DNA of 64,000 nt from Sphingobium sp. DEHP117 (lineage in GTDB: Bacteria > Pseudomonadota > Alphaproteobacteria > Sphingomonadales > Sphingomonadaceae). The stretch lies in contig NZ_JAPFBJ010000003.1 of NCBI RefSeq assembly GCF_030867385.1, positions 186,001 through 250,000 of the forward strand, given 5' to 3'. This document shows, piece by piece, positions 27,078 to 34,113 of the stretch. The notes below the pieces were generated by a model. It searched no databases and was not told where the DNA came from. It worked only from the letters and a program-made list of their open reading frames with translations. The number at the start of each line of letters is the position of its first letter. Within the stretch, counting starts at the first letter, position 1. Made by a program: the position numbers and the translations under genes.

Positions 27078-27526
27078 GCCGCCAGACTCCCCACCTGCCG
27101 CACCATTTCACGGTGATGCGCGATTGCCTGCTCAATCGTCGGGGCGGCGGCATCAAGCCGCGCATATTCCTCGAACGCGCGCCGCCCAACGTCGCCGCCG
27201 AAGTCGGCCCAATTCCTCTTGAAGCCCGCTTCGATCATGCGCAGAGTGATCCACTCGGCGCGCACGTTCGCAAGGTTGTCCCACAAGCTGGTCAGCAACC
27301 CTCCCGATGGGCGCAGGGCGGTTGTGTCCTGCGCGGCGTCGAACACCGACTTGACATCTTCGCGCTTGAAGCTGCCGAAAGCGTTCCGGCATTCCTCCGC
27401 CACGCCACGCTCGAACGGCGCGGTGGCGGAGATGGTCATGCCCAGCTTCTCGGCTTGGATCATCGCAGCGCAGATGCGCGCCACGAGCAGGCAGTCATTC
27501 CATGCACGGATCGCGGGCGCGGTCAT
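27074..27526 (-). CDS. hypothetical early phage protein, 150 aa
   Basis: This 150-residue helical protein begins TAPAIRAWNDCLLVARICAA and ends IAHHREMVRQVGSLAA. No motif is recognised. The start ATG 27524-27526 overlaps the stop of the first early gene (ATGA). The frame is open upstream, but that part is the antisense-like overlap with the preceding gene. It is the second gene of the leftward operon. Confidence 0.6.
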   Translation of the reverse strand: MTAPAIRAWNDCLLVARICAAMIQAEKLGMTISATAPFERGVAEECRNAFGSFKREDVKSVFDAAQDTTALRPSGGLLTSLWDNLANVRAEWITLRMIEAGFKRNWADFGGDVGRRAFEEYARLDAAAPTIEQAIAHHREMVRQVGSLAA

Positions 27527-27690
27527 TGGCCACCTGCCACGGGAGCGATGGGAAGCAGCTTTTCGATGATGGCCGACCCAATCCAGAGGTAGACCAGCAG
27601 TGCGGCGATGATCGCGACGGTCGCTTTCCATCCGCCGTCATCAACGTGATGATCGACCTGGAACTGCTCTTGGTTTTCGGGTTTCGACAC
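27523..27690 (-). CDS. first leftward early gene: small membrane protein, 55 aa
   Basis: The protein starts at GTG 27688-27690, four bases after GGAGGT; an ATG four codons upstream overlaps that ribosome site. It has a polar head (SKPENQEQFQVDHHVDDGGW) and one transmembrane helix (ATVAIIAALLVYLWIGSAII). It is the promoter-proximal gene of the leftward operon, transcribed from the OL-controlled promoter about 20 bases upstream. Function unknown. Confidence 0.6.
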   Translation of the reverse strand: MSKPENQEQFQVDHHVDDGGWKATVAIIAALLVYLWIGSAIIEKLLPIAPVAGGQ

Positions 27691-27718
27691 GGGAACCTCC
27701 ATCTGGGGTGATAGAGGT

Positions 27719-27769
27719 ATATTGCGATATTCGCATTTCCGCGTCAAGGCAGAATTTGCGATTATAGCA
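27719..27769 (-). promoter_or_regulatory. leftward early promoter (PL) with two repressor operators
   Basis: On the minus strand, -35 TTGACG (27742-27747), a 17-bp spacer and -10 CAATAT (27719-27724). Operator 1, TGCGAATATCGCA (27723-27735), sits in the spacer 6 bp after the -35. Operator 2, TGCTATAATCGCA (27757-27769), is 34 bp upstream, centre to centre. The layout is identical to the rightward promoter at 28852-28909, and operator 1 is the same 13-bp palindrome. Binding of the CI-like repressor here would shut off the leftward operon. Confidence 0.75.
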
Positions 27770-27846
27770 TTTTATGCTCTTTTTGGCGACCGCCGAGGAC
27801 GGCCGCTGTTTGACGTTTGCGTCAGATCAAAGGCTTTTAGATAGCA

Positions 27847-28215
27847 TTACAGTTTGCTTTTTGCCCTGACTTCCGCCGTGTCGCCACAGACTTTGATCGA
27901 CGGGCCGGGAATAAAGTAGATGGCTCTCACGATCTTACCAACCCCGTACAAAATTGCAGACAGCGTCACGAGGAAGCCTGATAGCAGTGCCAGTAAAAGC
28001 TTAAATTGCGCAGCGAAGGGATCCATCTCTCCCACAGCATTTCCTGCCGGCAAGACGAAGGCAACGAAAAAGCCTGAAACAGCAGCAGCGGCACAAATCC
28101 AAGCGCTGATGATAAGCATTCCCCCATCTGAGCGGATCACGGGGCTACCTCCCCGTTCGTCCTTCCACTCTTGCTCGCCTGTGCGGGAGAGCCCCGCGTA
28201 ATCCTGCGAATCCAT
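27847..28215 (-). CDS. two-helix membrane protein encoded behind the repressor
   Basis: This 122-residue protein has a soluble polar head (about 30 residues) and two hydrophobic helices (MLIISAWICAAAAVSGFFVA, and LLLALLSGFLVTLSAILYGV). A short tail follows, ending AEVRAKSKL. It starts 13 bp after the repressor stop on the same strand, with AGGA upstream of the ATG, so it should be made in the lysogen together with the repressor. That position is where lambda keeps rexAB, and a superinfection-exclusion or lysogenic-conversion role is plausible but inferred from place only. Confidence 0.7.
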   Translation of the reverse strand: MDSQDYAGLSRTGEQEWKDERGGSPVIRSDGGMLIISAWICAAAAVSGFFVAFVLPAGNAVGEMDPFAAQFKLLLALLSGFLVTLSAILYGVGKIVRAIYFIPGPSIKVCGDTAEVRAKSKL

Positions 28216-28228
28216 TCACCCGTCCTGG

Positions 28229-28816
28229 CTAGTGCTTATTCACCTGCATGGTCATAACAACACGCCCCACCACTTCAAAGCCCTCTTCTCCAGGATAAAT
28301 AGTCTTGTGCTCGAGATTTGACGATAGGGGTTCCAGTCGAGCCGGATCATCCTTGTAACATTTGAATGTGGTCTCACCACCACCGTTCCGAACTACGTAC
28401 ATCCGCTTTGTCGACAACCGCTTATCGTCGGGATCTACAATGGCGTAGCTTCCATCGGGCGCAACTTTATCCATTGAGTCGCCGTCCACGATAACGATGA
28501 AGGCATTTTTGCCGACAGTTTGATCTGGCGAAACCACGTGTTCTCTCACATGCTCAAAACCGTCTCGCCACTGGCCAGCAGAGACAAGGCCTACCACGGG
28601 CAAAAGTCGGAGACGGTCGTCACGCTTCACGACATCGTATCCGAAGAACCGGAGCAAAATATCCATTTCTTCTAGTGTAAAGTCTCGCTTGCCGCTCATG
28701 GACTTCGAGAAATAGGTCGGATCAGGCATACCGCACAGTTTGGCCATGGCATTGAACTTAATTTTTCCAGCCGCCTTCTGCGCCCTAATCAATGCACGAA
28801 TCTCATCCTGCGTCAT
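28229..28816 (-). CDS. CI-like phage repressor (HTH + S24/LexA-type peptidase)
   Basis: This 195-residue repressor has an N-terminal DNA-binding domain (MTQDEIRALIRAQKAAGKIK, then YFSKSMSGKRDFTLEEMDIL) and a C-terminal LexA/CI-type autocleavage domain. The peptidase serine lies in VIVDGDSMDKVAPDGSYAIV and the lysine in ETTFKCYKDDP. DNA damage should therefore induce the prophage through RecA. The open frame extends upstream through the operator region, but family similarity begins at ATG 28816. It is divergent from the Cro-like gene; operators lie between them and at PL. Confidence 0.9.
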   Translation of the reverse strand: MTQDEIRALIRAQKAAGKIKFNAMAKLCGMPDPTYFSKSMSGKRDFTLEEMDILLRFFGYDVVKRDDRLRLLPVVGLVSAGQWRDGFEHVREHVVSPDQTVGKNAFIVIVDGDSMDKVAPDGSYAIVDPDDKRLSTKRMYVVRNGGGETTFKCYKDDPARLEPLSSNLEHKTIYPGEEGFEVVGRVVMTMQVNKH

Positions 28817-28851
28817 GCCGCCATCAAAACAGCGTCGGCGAAATATACCAT

Positions 28852-28909
28852 TGCCATTATCGCAATTTTCCCCTTGAAATGATGTTGCGAATATCGCATT
28901 ATTGTCGGT
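28852..28909 (+). promoter_or_regulatory. rightward promoter (PR) and repressor operators; repressor promoter
   Basis: On the plus strand, -35 TTGAAA (28874-28879), a 17-bp spacer and -10 CATTAT (28897-28902). Operator 1, TGCGAATATCGCA (28886-28898), is in the spacer, and operator 2, TGCCATTATCGCA (28852-28864), is 34 bp upstream. On the minus strand, operator 2 contains an extended -10, TGCGATAAT, about 40 bp before the repressor ATG, a good candidate for the repressor's own promoter, although no consensus -35 precedes it. Occupation of operator 1 would block PR, and occupation of operator 2 would block repressor synthesis. Confidence 0.75.
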
Positions 28910-29101
28910 ATGCAGACAGAAGCAGGACTTATTCTCGACGCCCTCGGTGGAACCAGTGCCGTCGCGAAGCAGATAGAAGCCCCGGTATCCACCGTCCATA
29001 GCTGGCGGACGATCGGCATTCCCAAATCGCGGATGGCTCATTTGAAGCTGCTCGCCGAAGTTAAAGGGATCACCCTGCCTTCTTCGGAAGCCGCCGCATG
29101 A
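28910..29101 (+). CDS. Cro/YdaS-like DNA-binding protein
   Basis: This 63-residue protein is almost wholly one helix-turn-helix domain (LGGTSAVAKQIEAPVSTVHS, then PKSRMAHLKLLAEVKGI). Its position, first gene on the rightward side and divergent from the repressor, makes it the Cro equivalent. The ATG begins only seven bases after the -10 of PR, so the message is probably leaderless; no ribosome site can precede the start. The stop overlaps the next ATG (ATGA). Confidence 0.8.
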   Translation: MQTEAGLILDALGGTSAVAKQIEAPVSTVHSWRTIGIPKSRMAHLKLLAEVKGITLPSSEAAA

Positions 29102-29319
29102 CTTGCGCGCTCTGTGGCAACCCTGTCTGCCCCCACGCGGACCTTTACTATTCGGGCCTCGCGCCCGCACGCCATGCAGGAGCCCCAACGTGTCGCGCCT
29201 GCGGGGCTGGCTCCTCCATTGCCCACCCGGTCGATGCCAGCCCCAATCATCATGCTGTGGAAACCTTCTTTCATGGCGCCACCATCCACCATCACGAGGC
29301 AACTGTCTGTGTCGGATAA
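29098..29319 (+). CDS. small cysteine-rich phage protein, 73 aa
   Basis: This 73-residue protein has two CxxC pairs (CALCGNPVC near the start, and CRACG at residues 32-36) and several histidines (NHHAVETFFHGATIHHHE), suggesting zinc binding. The ATG overlaps the Cro-like stop (ATGA) and its own stop overlaps the GTG of the next gene region. Another frame is open over the same DNA, so the choice rests on the start overlap and the cysteine pattern. Confidence 0.55.
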   Translation: MTCALCGNPVCPHADLYYSGLAPARHAGAPTCRACGAGSSIAHPVDASPNHHAVETFFHGATIHHHEATVCVG

Positions 29320-29758
29320 CTCACTGATTGAGCAGGATTGTGCATCGCAACAAATTGCGCGGGCCATTGGCCTGTTCATGGGTGCGGGCCGGAAATACTC
29401 GGTGGCCGACGTGTCGCTGGGCACCGGCATACCCTCCCGCACGCTCTCCAGCTACATCGCTTCGGGCGAGGAGCGGCGCACCCCGGCGGCCGACAAGCTG
29501 CTGGTGCTGATCCATTTCTTCGGCACCGAGTTCGCCTCAAAGGTTTTGGGCGCGGTCGGCATGGGCGCGCATGACCTCGTGGTGAAGCACGAGCGGCCCG
29601 GCGCGGTGATCGCGACGCTGTGCGGCGCCTCGGCCATAATCGCCGAGATGGCCGCCGATGGCGTTCTGGACCATCGCGAGCGGGCGCAGCTCGAGCCGAT
29701 CGCGTCCAACGTCATCGCGACGCTGCAGCCCTTCGCGTCCCGCAAAACGGCGGAGTGA
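29309..29758 (+). CDS. phage regulatory protein with HTH, CII-like position
   Basis: This 149-residue protein starts at GTG 29309, nine bases after GAGG. A helix-turn-helix region lies near residues 30-65 (YSVADVSLGTGIPSRTLSSY, IASGEERRTPAADKLLVLI), followed by a helical C-terminal half rich in Ala (ATLCGASAIIAEMAADGVLD). As the third gene of the rightward operon it sits where CII-type activators are found, but the sequence is not recognisably CII. An upstream ATG (29114) in the same frame lies within the 73-codon gene and is less likely. Confidence 0.6.
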   Translation: MSDNSLIEQDCASQQIARAIGLFMGAGRKYSVADVSLGTGIPSRTLSSYIASGEERRTPAADKLLVLIHFFGTEFASKVLGAVGMGAHDLVVKHERPGAVIATLCGASAIIAEMAADGVLDHRERAQLEPIASNVIATLQPFASRKTAE

Positions 29759-29761
29759 GGC

Positions 29762-30334
29762 ATGGGCGGGGGCTGGCCTTTCGGGGATCTCCGGATGTTC
29801 GGATATGGGGTACTCCATATCGACCCGGCTTGGTCGTATCAGATGTATTCCGAGAAGGGCCACGCCAAGAGTCCCCACGCGCACTACGACTGCATGTCGA
29901 TCGATGAACTGAAATCTTACCCGGTCGGTGATCTTGCCGCGCCGGATGCGGTCATGGTGATGTGGGGTGTTTTCCCCATGATGCCCGAAGCGCTTGAACT
30001 CATGGCGCATTACGGCTTCCAGTATAAGACTGGAGGCGCATGGGCCAAGCAATCGCCAACCGGAAAGGCGTGGTCATTCGGCACGGGGTATATCTTCCGT
30101 GGCGCCGCCGAGTTCTACATCGTCGGCACCATCGGACAGCCCCGGCAGAAATCGAAGTCGGTGCGCAATCTTATTGTCGAGCCTCGCCGCGAACATAGCC
30201 GAAAGCCTGATCAAATCTACCGCGACATCGAGGCGCTTTGGGATGGCCCCTACATCGATGTGTTCGGCCGCCAGCAACGCACTGGCTGGGATGTCTTCGG
30301 CAATGAAATCGACAAGTTCGGAGAAGCAGCATGA
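29762..30334 (+). CDS. MT-A70 family adenine-N6 DNA methyltransferase
   Basis: This 190-residue protein has the MT-A70 catalytic motif as VLHIDPAWSYQMYSEKG (DPAW instead of the usual DPPW), followed by HAHYDCMSIDELKSYPV, MVMWGVFPMMPEALELM and the C-terminal SRKPDQIYRDIEAL. It presumably methylates adenine in DNA. There is no restriction partner beside it, so protection from host restriction or regulation is likelier than a restriction-modification system. The recognition site is unknown. Its stop overlaps the next start (ATGA). Confidence 0.85.
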   Translation: MGGGWPFGDLRMFGYGVLHIDPAWSYQMYSEKGHAKSPHAHYDCMSIDELKSYPVGDLAAPDAVMVMWGVFPMMPEALELMAHYGFQYKTGGAWAKQSPTGKAWSFGTGYIFRGAAEFYIVGTIGQPRQKSKSVRNLIVEPRREHSRKPDQIYRDIEALWDGPYIDVFGRQQRTGWDVFGNEIDKFGEAA

Positions 30335-30579
30335 CCCTCCTCCGCTCCCTCTTTGCCCGTCAGCGCCATTCGCGCCACCCCGCCGCCATCACCCGCCGCG
30401 AGGAAGCCAAGCGCGCGCATGAGGCTGCTGTGGTGAAGCGCCGCAACGAACTTCGCCTAGCCCAGATCAAGGCCGCCCAGCTCATGCCCGGCAGCGCGCC
30501 GATCGCGCCGCGCGACGAGGTGGTGGCAAGCGTCCAATTTAAGCGGAAAGACAGAAGAAACCCCGAGGTGACAGCATGA
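30331..30579 (+). CDS. small basic phage protein, 82 aa
   Basis: This 82-residue, Arg/Lys-rich helical protein (ITRREEAKRAHEAAVVKRRN in the middle) has no recognised domain. Both ends are coupled to neighbours by ATGA overlaps: the MT-A70 stop and the LexA-like start. Confidence 0.6.
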   Translation: MTLLRSLFARQRHSRHPAAITRREEAKRAHEAAVVKRRNELRLAQIKAAQLMPGSAPIAPRDEVVASVQFKRKDRRNPEVTA

Positions 30580-31019
30580 TAAGCCTCACCAAGCGCCAGT
30601 CCCAAATTATGCGTTTCATAACTGGCTACATTGAAGCTCACGACGGCGCATCGCCAACATTCGAAGAAATGAGAAAAGGATGCGGGATGTCTGGCCGACG
30701 CTTGCTCCACGCCCGTATCGAAGCTCTTGTTGAACGTGGCGCGATTAAGAGGACAGTCGGCAAAGCCAGAGCCATCAGGGTCGTGCAGCCTTTGGCCATC
30801 CCACGGAGCCCAGAAGGTGCACCGCTTTATTTCGTTCCGGTCGATGATTTGACACGGACAGTTAAAACCCCGGCGTCCGGTGGCGCCGAAACAGGGGGGA
30901 TCGGTCACACGATGAACACCGATTCGCCGGAGGGAACGCGGGGGGCAACTCCCGCCCTGCTGTTCTGCATGACAGCAACCGCGCCGGTTCAATCCCCCTC
31001 CACCGGACATCACTCATGA
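30576..31019 (+). CDS. LexA-type winged-helix protein without peptidase domain
   Basis: This is a 147-residue protein. Residues 1-70 match the LexA N-terminal DNA-binding domain layout (LTKRQSQIMRFITGYIEAHD, then PTFEEMRKGCGMSGRRLLHA). The C-terminal half is Pro/Thr-rich, low in structure, and has no S24 serine/lysine pair. It therefore cannot self-cleave. It may bind an SOS-box-like or phage site; target unknown. The start and stop overlap both neighbours (ATGA). Confidence 0.7.
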   Translation: MISLTKRQSQIMRFITGYIEAHDGASPTFEEMRKGCGMSGRRLLHARIEALVERGAIKRTVGKARAIRVVQPLAIPRSPEGAPLYFVPVDDLTRTVKTPASGGAETGGIGHTMNTDSPEGTRGATPALLFCMTATAPVQSPSTGHHS

Positions 31020-31582
31020 GCGGCGGGTCGATGCAATTGCGCCTGTTTCGGCGCGCGATCCGTGAAGGGAAAACTTTGATGACAGCCTGCGCCGAGTCCG
31101 GGCTGTCGCTCACCGAAGCCAGGCTCACCATCGCCGCGGATGCCGCCAATCCACCGCAGGACGACGCATACGAACTGATTGGCTCAGCACGAAAGGACTG
31201 TGAAATGGCACGAAATGCCAAAAAGAAGGACGATGAGGTGGAGATCGTCAAAAAGCCCGATTTCGATCGCGCCATCAAAATTCTGAAGGGTGATCTCAAC
31301 CCCCTCACGGAAGAAGGCGCGAAGATCCGTGGCGACCAGGCTGCGGCGTGGAAGACCATAGAAAAGGACTGTAATTGCAATAAAAAGGCGATGAAGGCGG
31401 TTCACGCCTTAATGCGCATGGATCCCGAGCTGCGCGATGATTACCTGCGCACGCTCTACGGCGGTATGCAAGCAGCCGGCATCGGCATCAGCGAGGATCT
31501 GGTCGACCAGATGGAAGGTGACGACGCGCCATCCATGCCGACCCGGAAAAAGGCACCCGTCGAACTGCACACGGTCAACTGA
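31016..31582 (+). CDS. hypothetical phage protein with GapR-like C-terminal half
   Basis: This 188-residue protein seems to have two parts. Residues 1-60 form a helix-turn-helix-like piece (AIREGKTLMTACAESGLSLT). Residues 63-188 begin at an internal Met with its own AAAGGA and read FDRAIKILKGDLNPLTEEGA, then NCNKKAMKAVHALMRMDPEL. The second part resembles the charged-helix layout of GapR/DUF2312-like DNA-binding proteins, at low confidence. It may be one protein or two from an internal start at 31205. A similar open frame is common in alphaproteobacterial phages, without known role. Confidence 0.5.
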   Translation: MSGGSMQLRLFRRAIREGKTLMTACAESGLSLTEARLTIAADAANPPQDDAYELIGSARKDCEMARNAKKKDDEVEIVKKPDFDRAIKILKGDLNPLTEEGAKIRGDQAAAWKTIEKDCNCNKKAMKAVHALMRMDPELRDDYLRTLYGGMQAAGIGISEDLVDQMEGDDAPSMPTRKKAPVELHTVN

Positions 31583-31585
31583 TCC

Positions 31586-32140
31586 ATGTCGACGATCCTC
31601 GCGATGGATCTCAGCAAACGGTCCACCGGCTGGGCACTCTGGAGTCCGGAGATGTCCAAGCCGGTGTCCGGCACATGGTCGCTCGGCAGTGAACTCACGT
31701 CGGCCGGGCGGTCGTTCCTGCGCCTGCACCAGTGCATGAACGACCTGTACCAGATCCACCCGTTCGAGATCGTCATATACGAGGAGCCACTCAACTTAGG
31801 CCCAGGTGCCGGTGTCACGAACAAGGACACAATCTTCGCCCTGATGGGCCTCGCTGCGCACGTCGACAGCTATTGCGAGGCGAAGGGAGTCCGCAAGGTG
31901 CGCTCAGTCAATCAGTCATCATGGCGGCGCCATTTCATCGGTTCGATGAAGCGCGGGACCAAAACCAAGCAGCTCAAGGAATACGCAATGGAACGGTGCG
32001 CGCAGCTTGGTTTCCGACCTCAGAAGCACGACGAGGCAGAGGCGATTGGCATCCTTTCATACATGTGCGCAATGGAGAATATCATCCCCTCATGGGAAGC
32101 CCATGAGATCCTGCACCAGCCCCTTGGGAGCGTCGCATGA
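31586..32140 (+). CDS. RuvC-like Holliday-junction endonuclease of phage type
   Basis: This 184-residue RNase H-fold nuclease has the first catalytic Asp in ILAMDLSKRSTGWALW (Asp8), a Glu in IVIYEEPLNLGPG, and the C-terminal acidic pair in KHDEAEAIGILSYM. These match RuvC active-site order. Phage RuvC-like enzymes resolve branched DNA before packaging. It is separated by 3 bp from the upstream gene and overlaps the next by ATGA. Confidence 0.85.
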   Translation: MSTILAMDLSKRSTGWALWSPEMSKPVSGTWSLGSELTSAGRSFLRLHQCMNDLYQIHPFEIVIYEEPLNLGPGAGVTNKDTIFALMGLAAHVDSYCEAKGVRKVRSVNQSSWRRHFIGSMKRGTKTKQLKEYAMERCAQLGFRPQKHDEAEAIGILSYMCAMENIIPSWEAHEILHQPLGSVA

Positions 32141-32823
32141 CAAAATCCACATCCGTGCAGGCAATCCGCCTGTTCAATGCCATGCTCAAGCGCGCGCAAG
32201 ACGGCCGTTCCGGCCTGACTCTCACCACATGGCAGAACACTCTCGACTTCGCCGATCGCGAGCAAGTGGTGGACGCGCTCAACCGGCTCCAGCACAGCGA
32301 GCACATCCGCATCGACATCGGCGGCGAGCGGCCCGCGATCGTCATCCTTAAGGGCAATTATAAGCACAGCTTCCCGCTTGAGAAGCCGCTGGTGCTGGGC
32401 ATGGCGCCGGTGCCTGTGTTCAAGGTGGAAAGCACTCCGGGCAAGGAGTTGCCGCCCGCCATCACCGATCTCATTCCCGTGAAGCCCGACTATGTGGACG
32501 TGGTGCAGGCGATAGCCGCCGAGGTTATGCCTCCCGCTCCAACGATGCCGGTCGCGGTGACGTTCGTGCTCGACGCCGACGACATGGAATATCTGTGCGA
32601 ACGGCTGGACGGCCACCGCGATCCTCTGTCGCTCGACCTTTACGCGAAGGAGCTGCTGGAGGAATACATCCGCCTCCTGCGCGCCGAGGATGGGCCGAAG
32701 CACCGCCTCTCCGCCGCCGTTCTGAAGGCCGCGAAAGACGATGGCCGCCCGCTGCCCGACTTTGTGACCGCGCTGATCGAGATTGGGCTGACGGCGTATC
32801 AGATGAACCGGGAGGCGGTATGA
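32137..32823 (+). CDS. hypothetical phage protein, 228 aa
   Basis: The N-terminal 75 residues look like a winged helix (SGLTLTTWQNTLDFADREQV, VDALNRLQHSEHIRIDIGGE). A Pro-rich linker and a helical C-terminus (LYAKELLEEYIRLLRAEDG) follow. No family recognised; possibly a DNA-binding accessory of the replication region. ATGA overlaps at both ends. Confidence 0.55.
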   Translation: MTKSTSVQAIRLFNAMLKRAQDGRSGLTLTTWQNTLDFADREQVVDALNRLQHSEHIRIDIGGERPAIVILKGNYKHSFPLEKPLVLGMAPVPVFKVESTPGKELPPAITDLIPVKPDYVDVVQAIAAEVMPPAPTMPVAVTFVLDADDMEYLCERLDGHRDPLSLDLYAKELLEEYIRLLRAEDGPKHRLSAAVLKAAKDDGRPLPDFVTALIEIGLTAYQMNREAV

Positions 32824-33500
32824 GCGATCCTGTCGTCATTGGAAATGCCACGCTCTATCTGGGCGATTGCCGAGATATCCTGCCTATGGTCGACGGATAT
32901 TCGTGCTGCCTGACAGATAGCCCATATGGCGATGATTATCGCAGTGGCCACGCCACAGATGCCCTTTGGTCTGAGGGCAATATTCGTGGCGACAAGGATA
33001 ACAGCGTCCGCGATGCCTGCCTGCGCCTGCTCGGTGACGTGCCCACGCTCTGCTTCGGAAAGTGGTCGAAGGAGGCACCAGTTGGGACCCGCATGGTTCT
33101 GATATGGGACAAGGGCGGCGCTCTTGGAATGGGCGATTTGCGGCTGCCATGGAAGCCTGATCACGAGGAGGTTTATGTCCTTGGTGATCCCGCACTCTTC
33201 GTGGGGAGGCGTGACTGTGGTTCCGTAATCTACTGCCCGCCCGTGCAGAGCATGGCAAAGAATGGCCGGCAGCACCCAAATGAGAAGCCTGTTGCGCTCT
33301 TGTGCAGGCTGCTCGAGAAGCTGCCTGCAGGAACCGTGATAGACCCCTTTATGGGATCTGGCTCTACCCTAGTCGCTGCATCCCGTCTCGGCCGCCCTTC
33401 TATCGGAATCGAGAGCGATCCTGTCTACTTTGAGCGTGCCTGCAAGCGAATTGAACAAGCTCAACGTCAGAGCGACATGTTCGCAGGAGAGGCAGCATGA
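32820..33500 (+). CDS. DNA methyltransferase (DpnA-like, N4/N6 amino)
   Basis: This 226-residue beta-type amino-methyltransferase has the catalytic motif CCLTDSPYGDDYRS (TDSPYG in place of the usual DPPY) near the N-terminus and the SAM-binding motif VIDPFMGSGSTLVAASRLGR near the C-terminus, then IGIESDPVYFERA. The target recognition part is short, so specificity is unclear. No cognate endonuclease is near. The start ATG 32820 overlaps the preceding stop (ATGA); the frame extends upstream only as overlap. This is the second methyltransferase of this prophage. Confidence 0.88.
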   Translation: MSDPVVIGNATLYLGDCRDILPMVDGYSCCLTDSPYGDDYRSGHATDALWSEGNIRGDKDNSVRDACLRLLGDVPTLCFGKWSKEAPVGTRMVLIWDKGGALGMGDLRLPWKPDHEEVYVLGDPALFVGRRDCGSVIYCPPVQSMAKNGRQHPNEKPVALLCRLLEKLPAGTVIDPFMGSGSTLVAASRLGRPSIGIESDPVYFERACKRIEQAQRQSDMFAGEAA

Positions 33501-33670
33501 CCGACCGCCTCGCCTGGCAGAAGCAAACCGCCCTCGCCCACCGCGCGCGCAAGGAGGAAGCCGCCAAGGCCGATGGTGTGGCCATGTCCGACCATGCGCT
33601 GGACGTGCTGGCAGCGGCTTATGTCGGGGCCACGGCTGATCAGGTTAAGGCTTGGAGGAGTGGGCGGTGA
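33497..33670 (+). CDS. small phage protein, 57 aa
   Basis: This helical protein begins TDRLAWQKQTALAHRARKEE and ends ATADQVKAWRSGR. The start overlaps the methyltransferase stop (ATGA) and its TGA overlaps the GTG of the next gene (GTGA). No family recognised. Confidence 0.6.
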   Translation: MTDRLAWQKQTALAHRARKEEAAKADGVAMSDHALDVLAAAYVGATADQVKAWRSGR

Positions 33671-34113
33671 GTAAAGGTTACGTTTATTTTATTACGCCAG
33701 AGGCCGTGCTTTACCGCCGCGATCTGGAAGCGCCCATGGTCAAAATTGGGTACACCAAATCCAATCCGCAGAAACGATTAACTGCGCTCCAAGCTGGGTC
33801 GCCAGTCCTTCTGGAGGTACACGCATATATCGAGGGTGGACCCGACTTAGAGAATGCATTTCATAATGCCTTTGCTGAACTTAGGTCCCACAGAGAATGG
33901 TTCTTAGCTGAGGGAAAATTACGGCACTTTCTCGGCTATTTGGAGAGCGAGGGAACACAAAAGTTTATATCGCGCGAAGATATTATAGCCGCGGTTCATG
34001 ATGTCATCCTCGCTGGGCGCTCGCCAAACCCAGAAGTAACCGATGAAGATTATCTCGCCACTGCCGACCCAGCCTTCCTGAAGCCGTTCTTCCCGGAGGC
34101 GCTTTCACTATGA
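33667..34113 (+). CDS. GIY-YIG-type (T5orf172/Meiotically up-regulated-like) protein
   Basis: This 148-residue protein starts GTG 33667 after AGGAG. It has the GIY-YIG-like core: KGYVYFITPEA (YVYF), then MVKIGYTKSNPQKRLTALQA (KIG-x-T, R) and LENAFHNAFAELRSHREWF with the conserved Glu. This is the T5orf172 type of GIY-YIG domain, often a nuclease or DNA-binding module in phages. The C-terminal 60 residues are unique. It is coupled to both neighbours (GTGA and ATGA). Whether it cuts DNA here is not shown. Confidence 0.75.
   Translation: MSKGYVYFITPEAVLYRRDLEAPMVKIGYTKSNPQKRLTALQAGSPVLLEVHAYIEGGPDLENAFHNAFAELRSHREWFLAEGKLRHFLGYLESEGTQKFISREDIIAAVHDVILAGRSPNPEVTDEDYLATADPAFLKPFFPEALSL

Noticed and set aside
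32595-32819. Upstream extension of the DpnA-like methyltransferase
   Set aside because: Arg/Pro/Gly-rich and overlaps the preceding coupled gene; the motif-bearing protein starts at the ATGA overlap.
29762-33500. A restriction-modification system
   Set aside because: Two methyltransferases but no endonuclease gene between or beside them; neighbours are small phage proteins.
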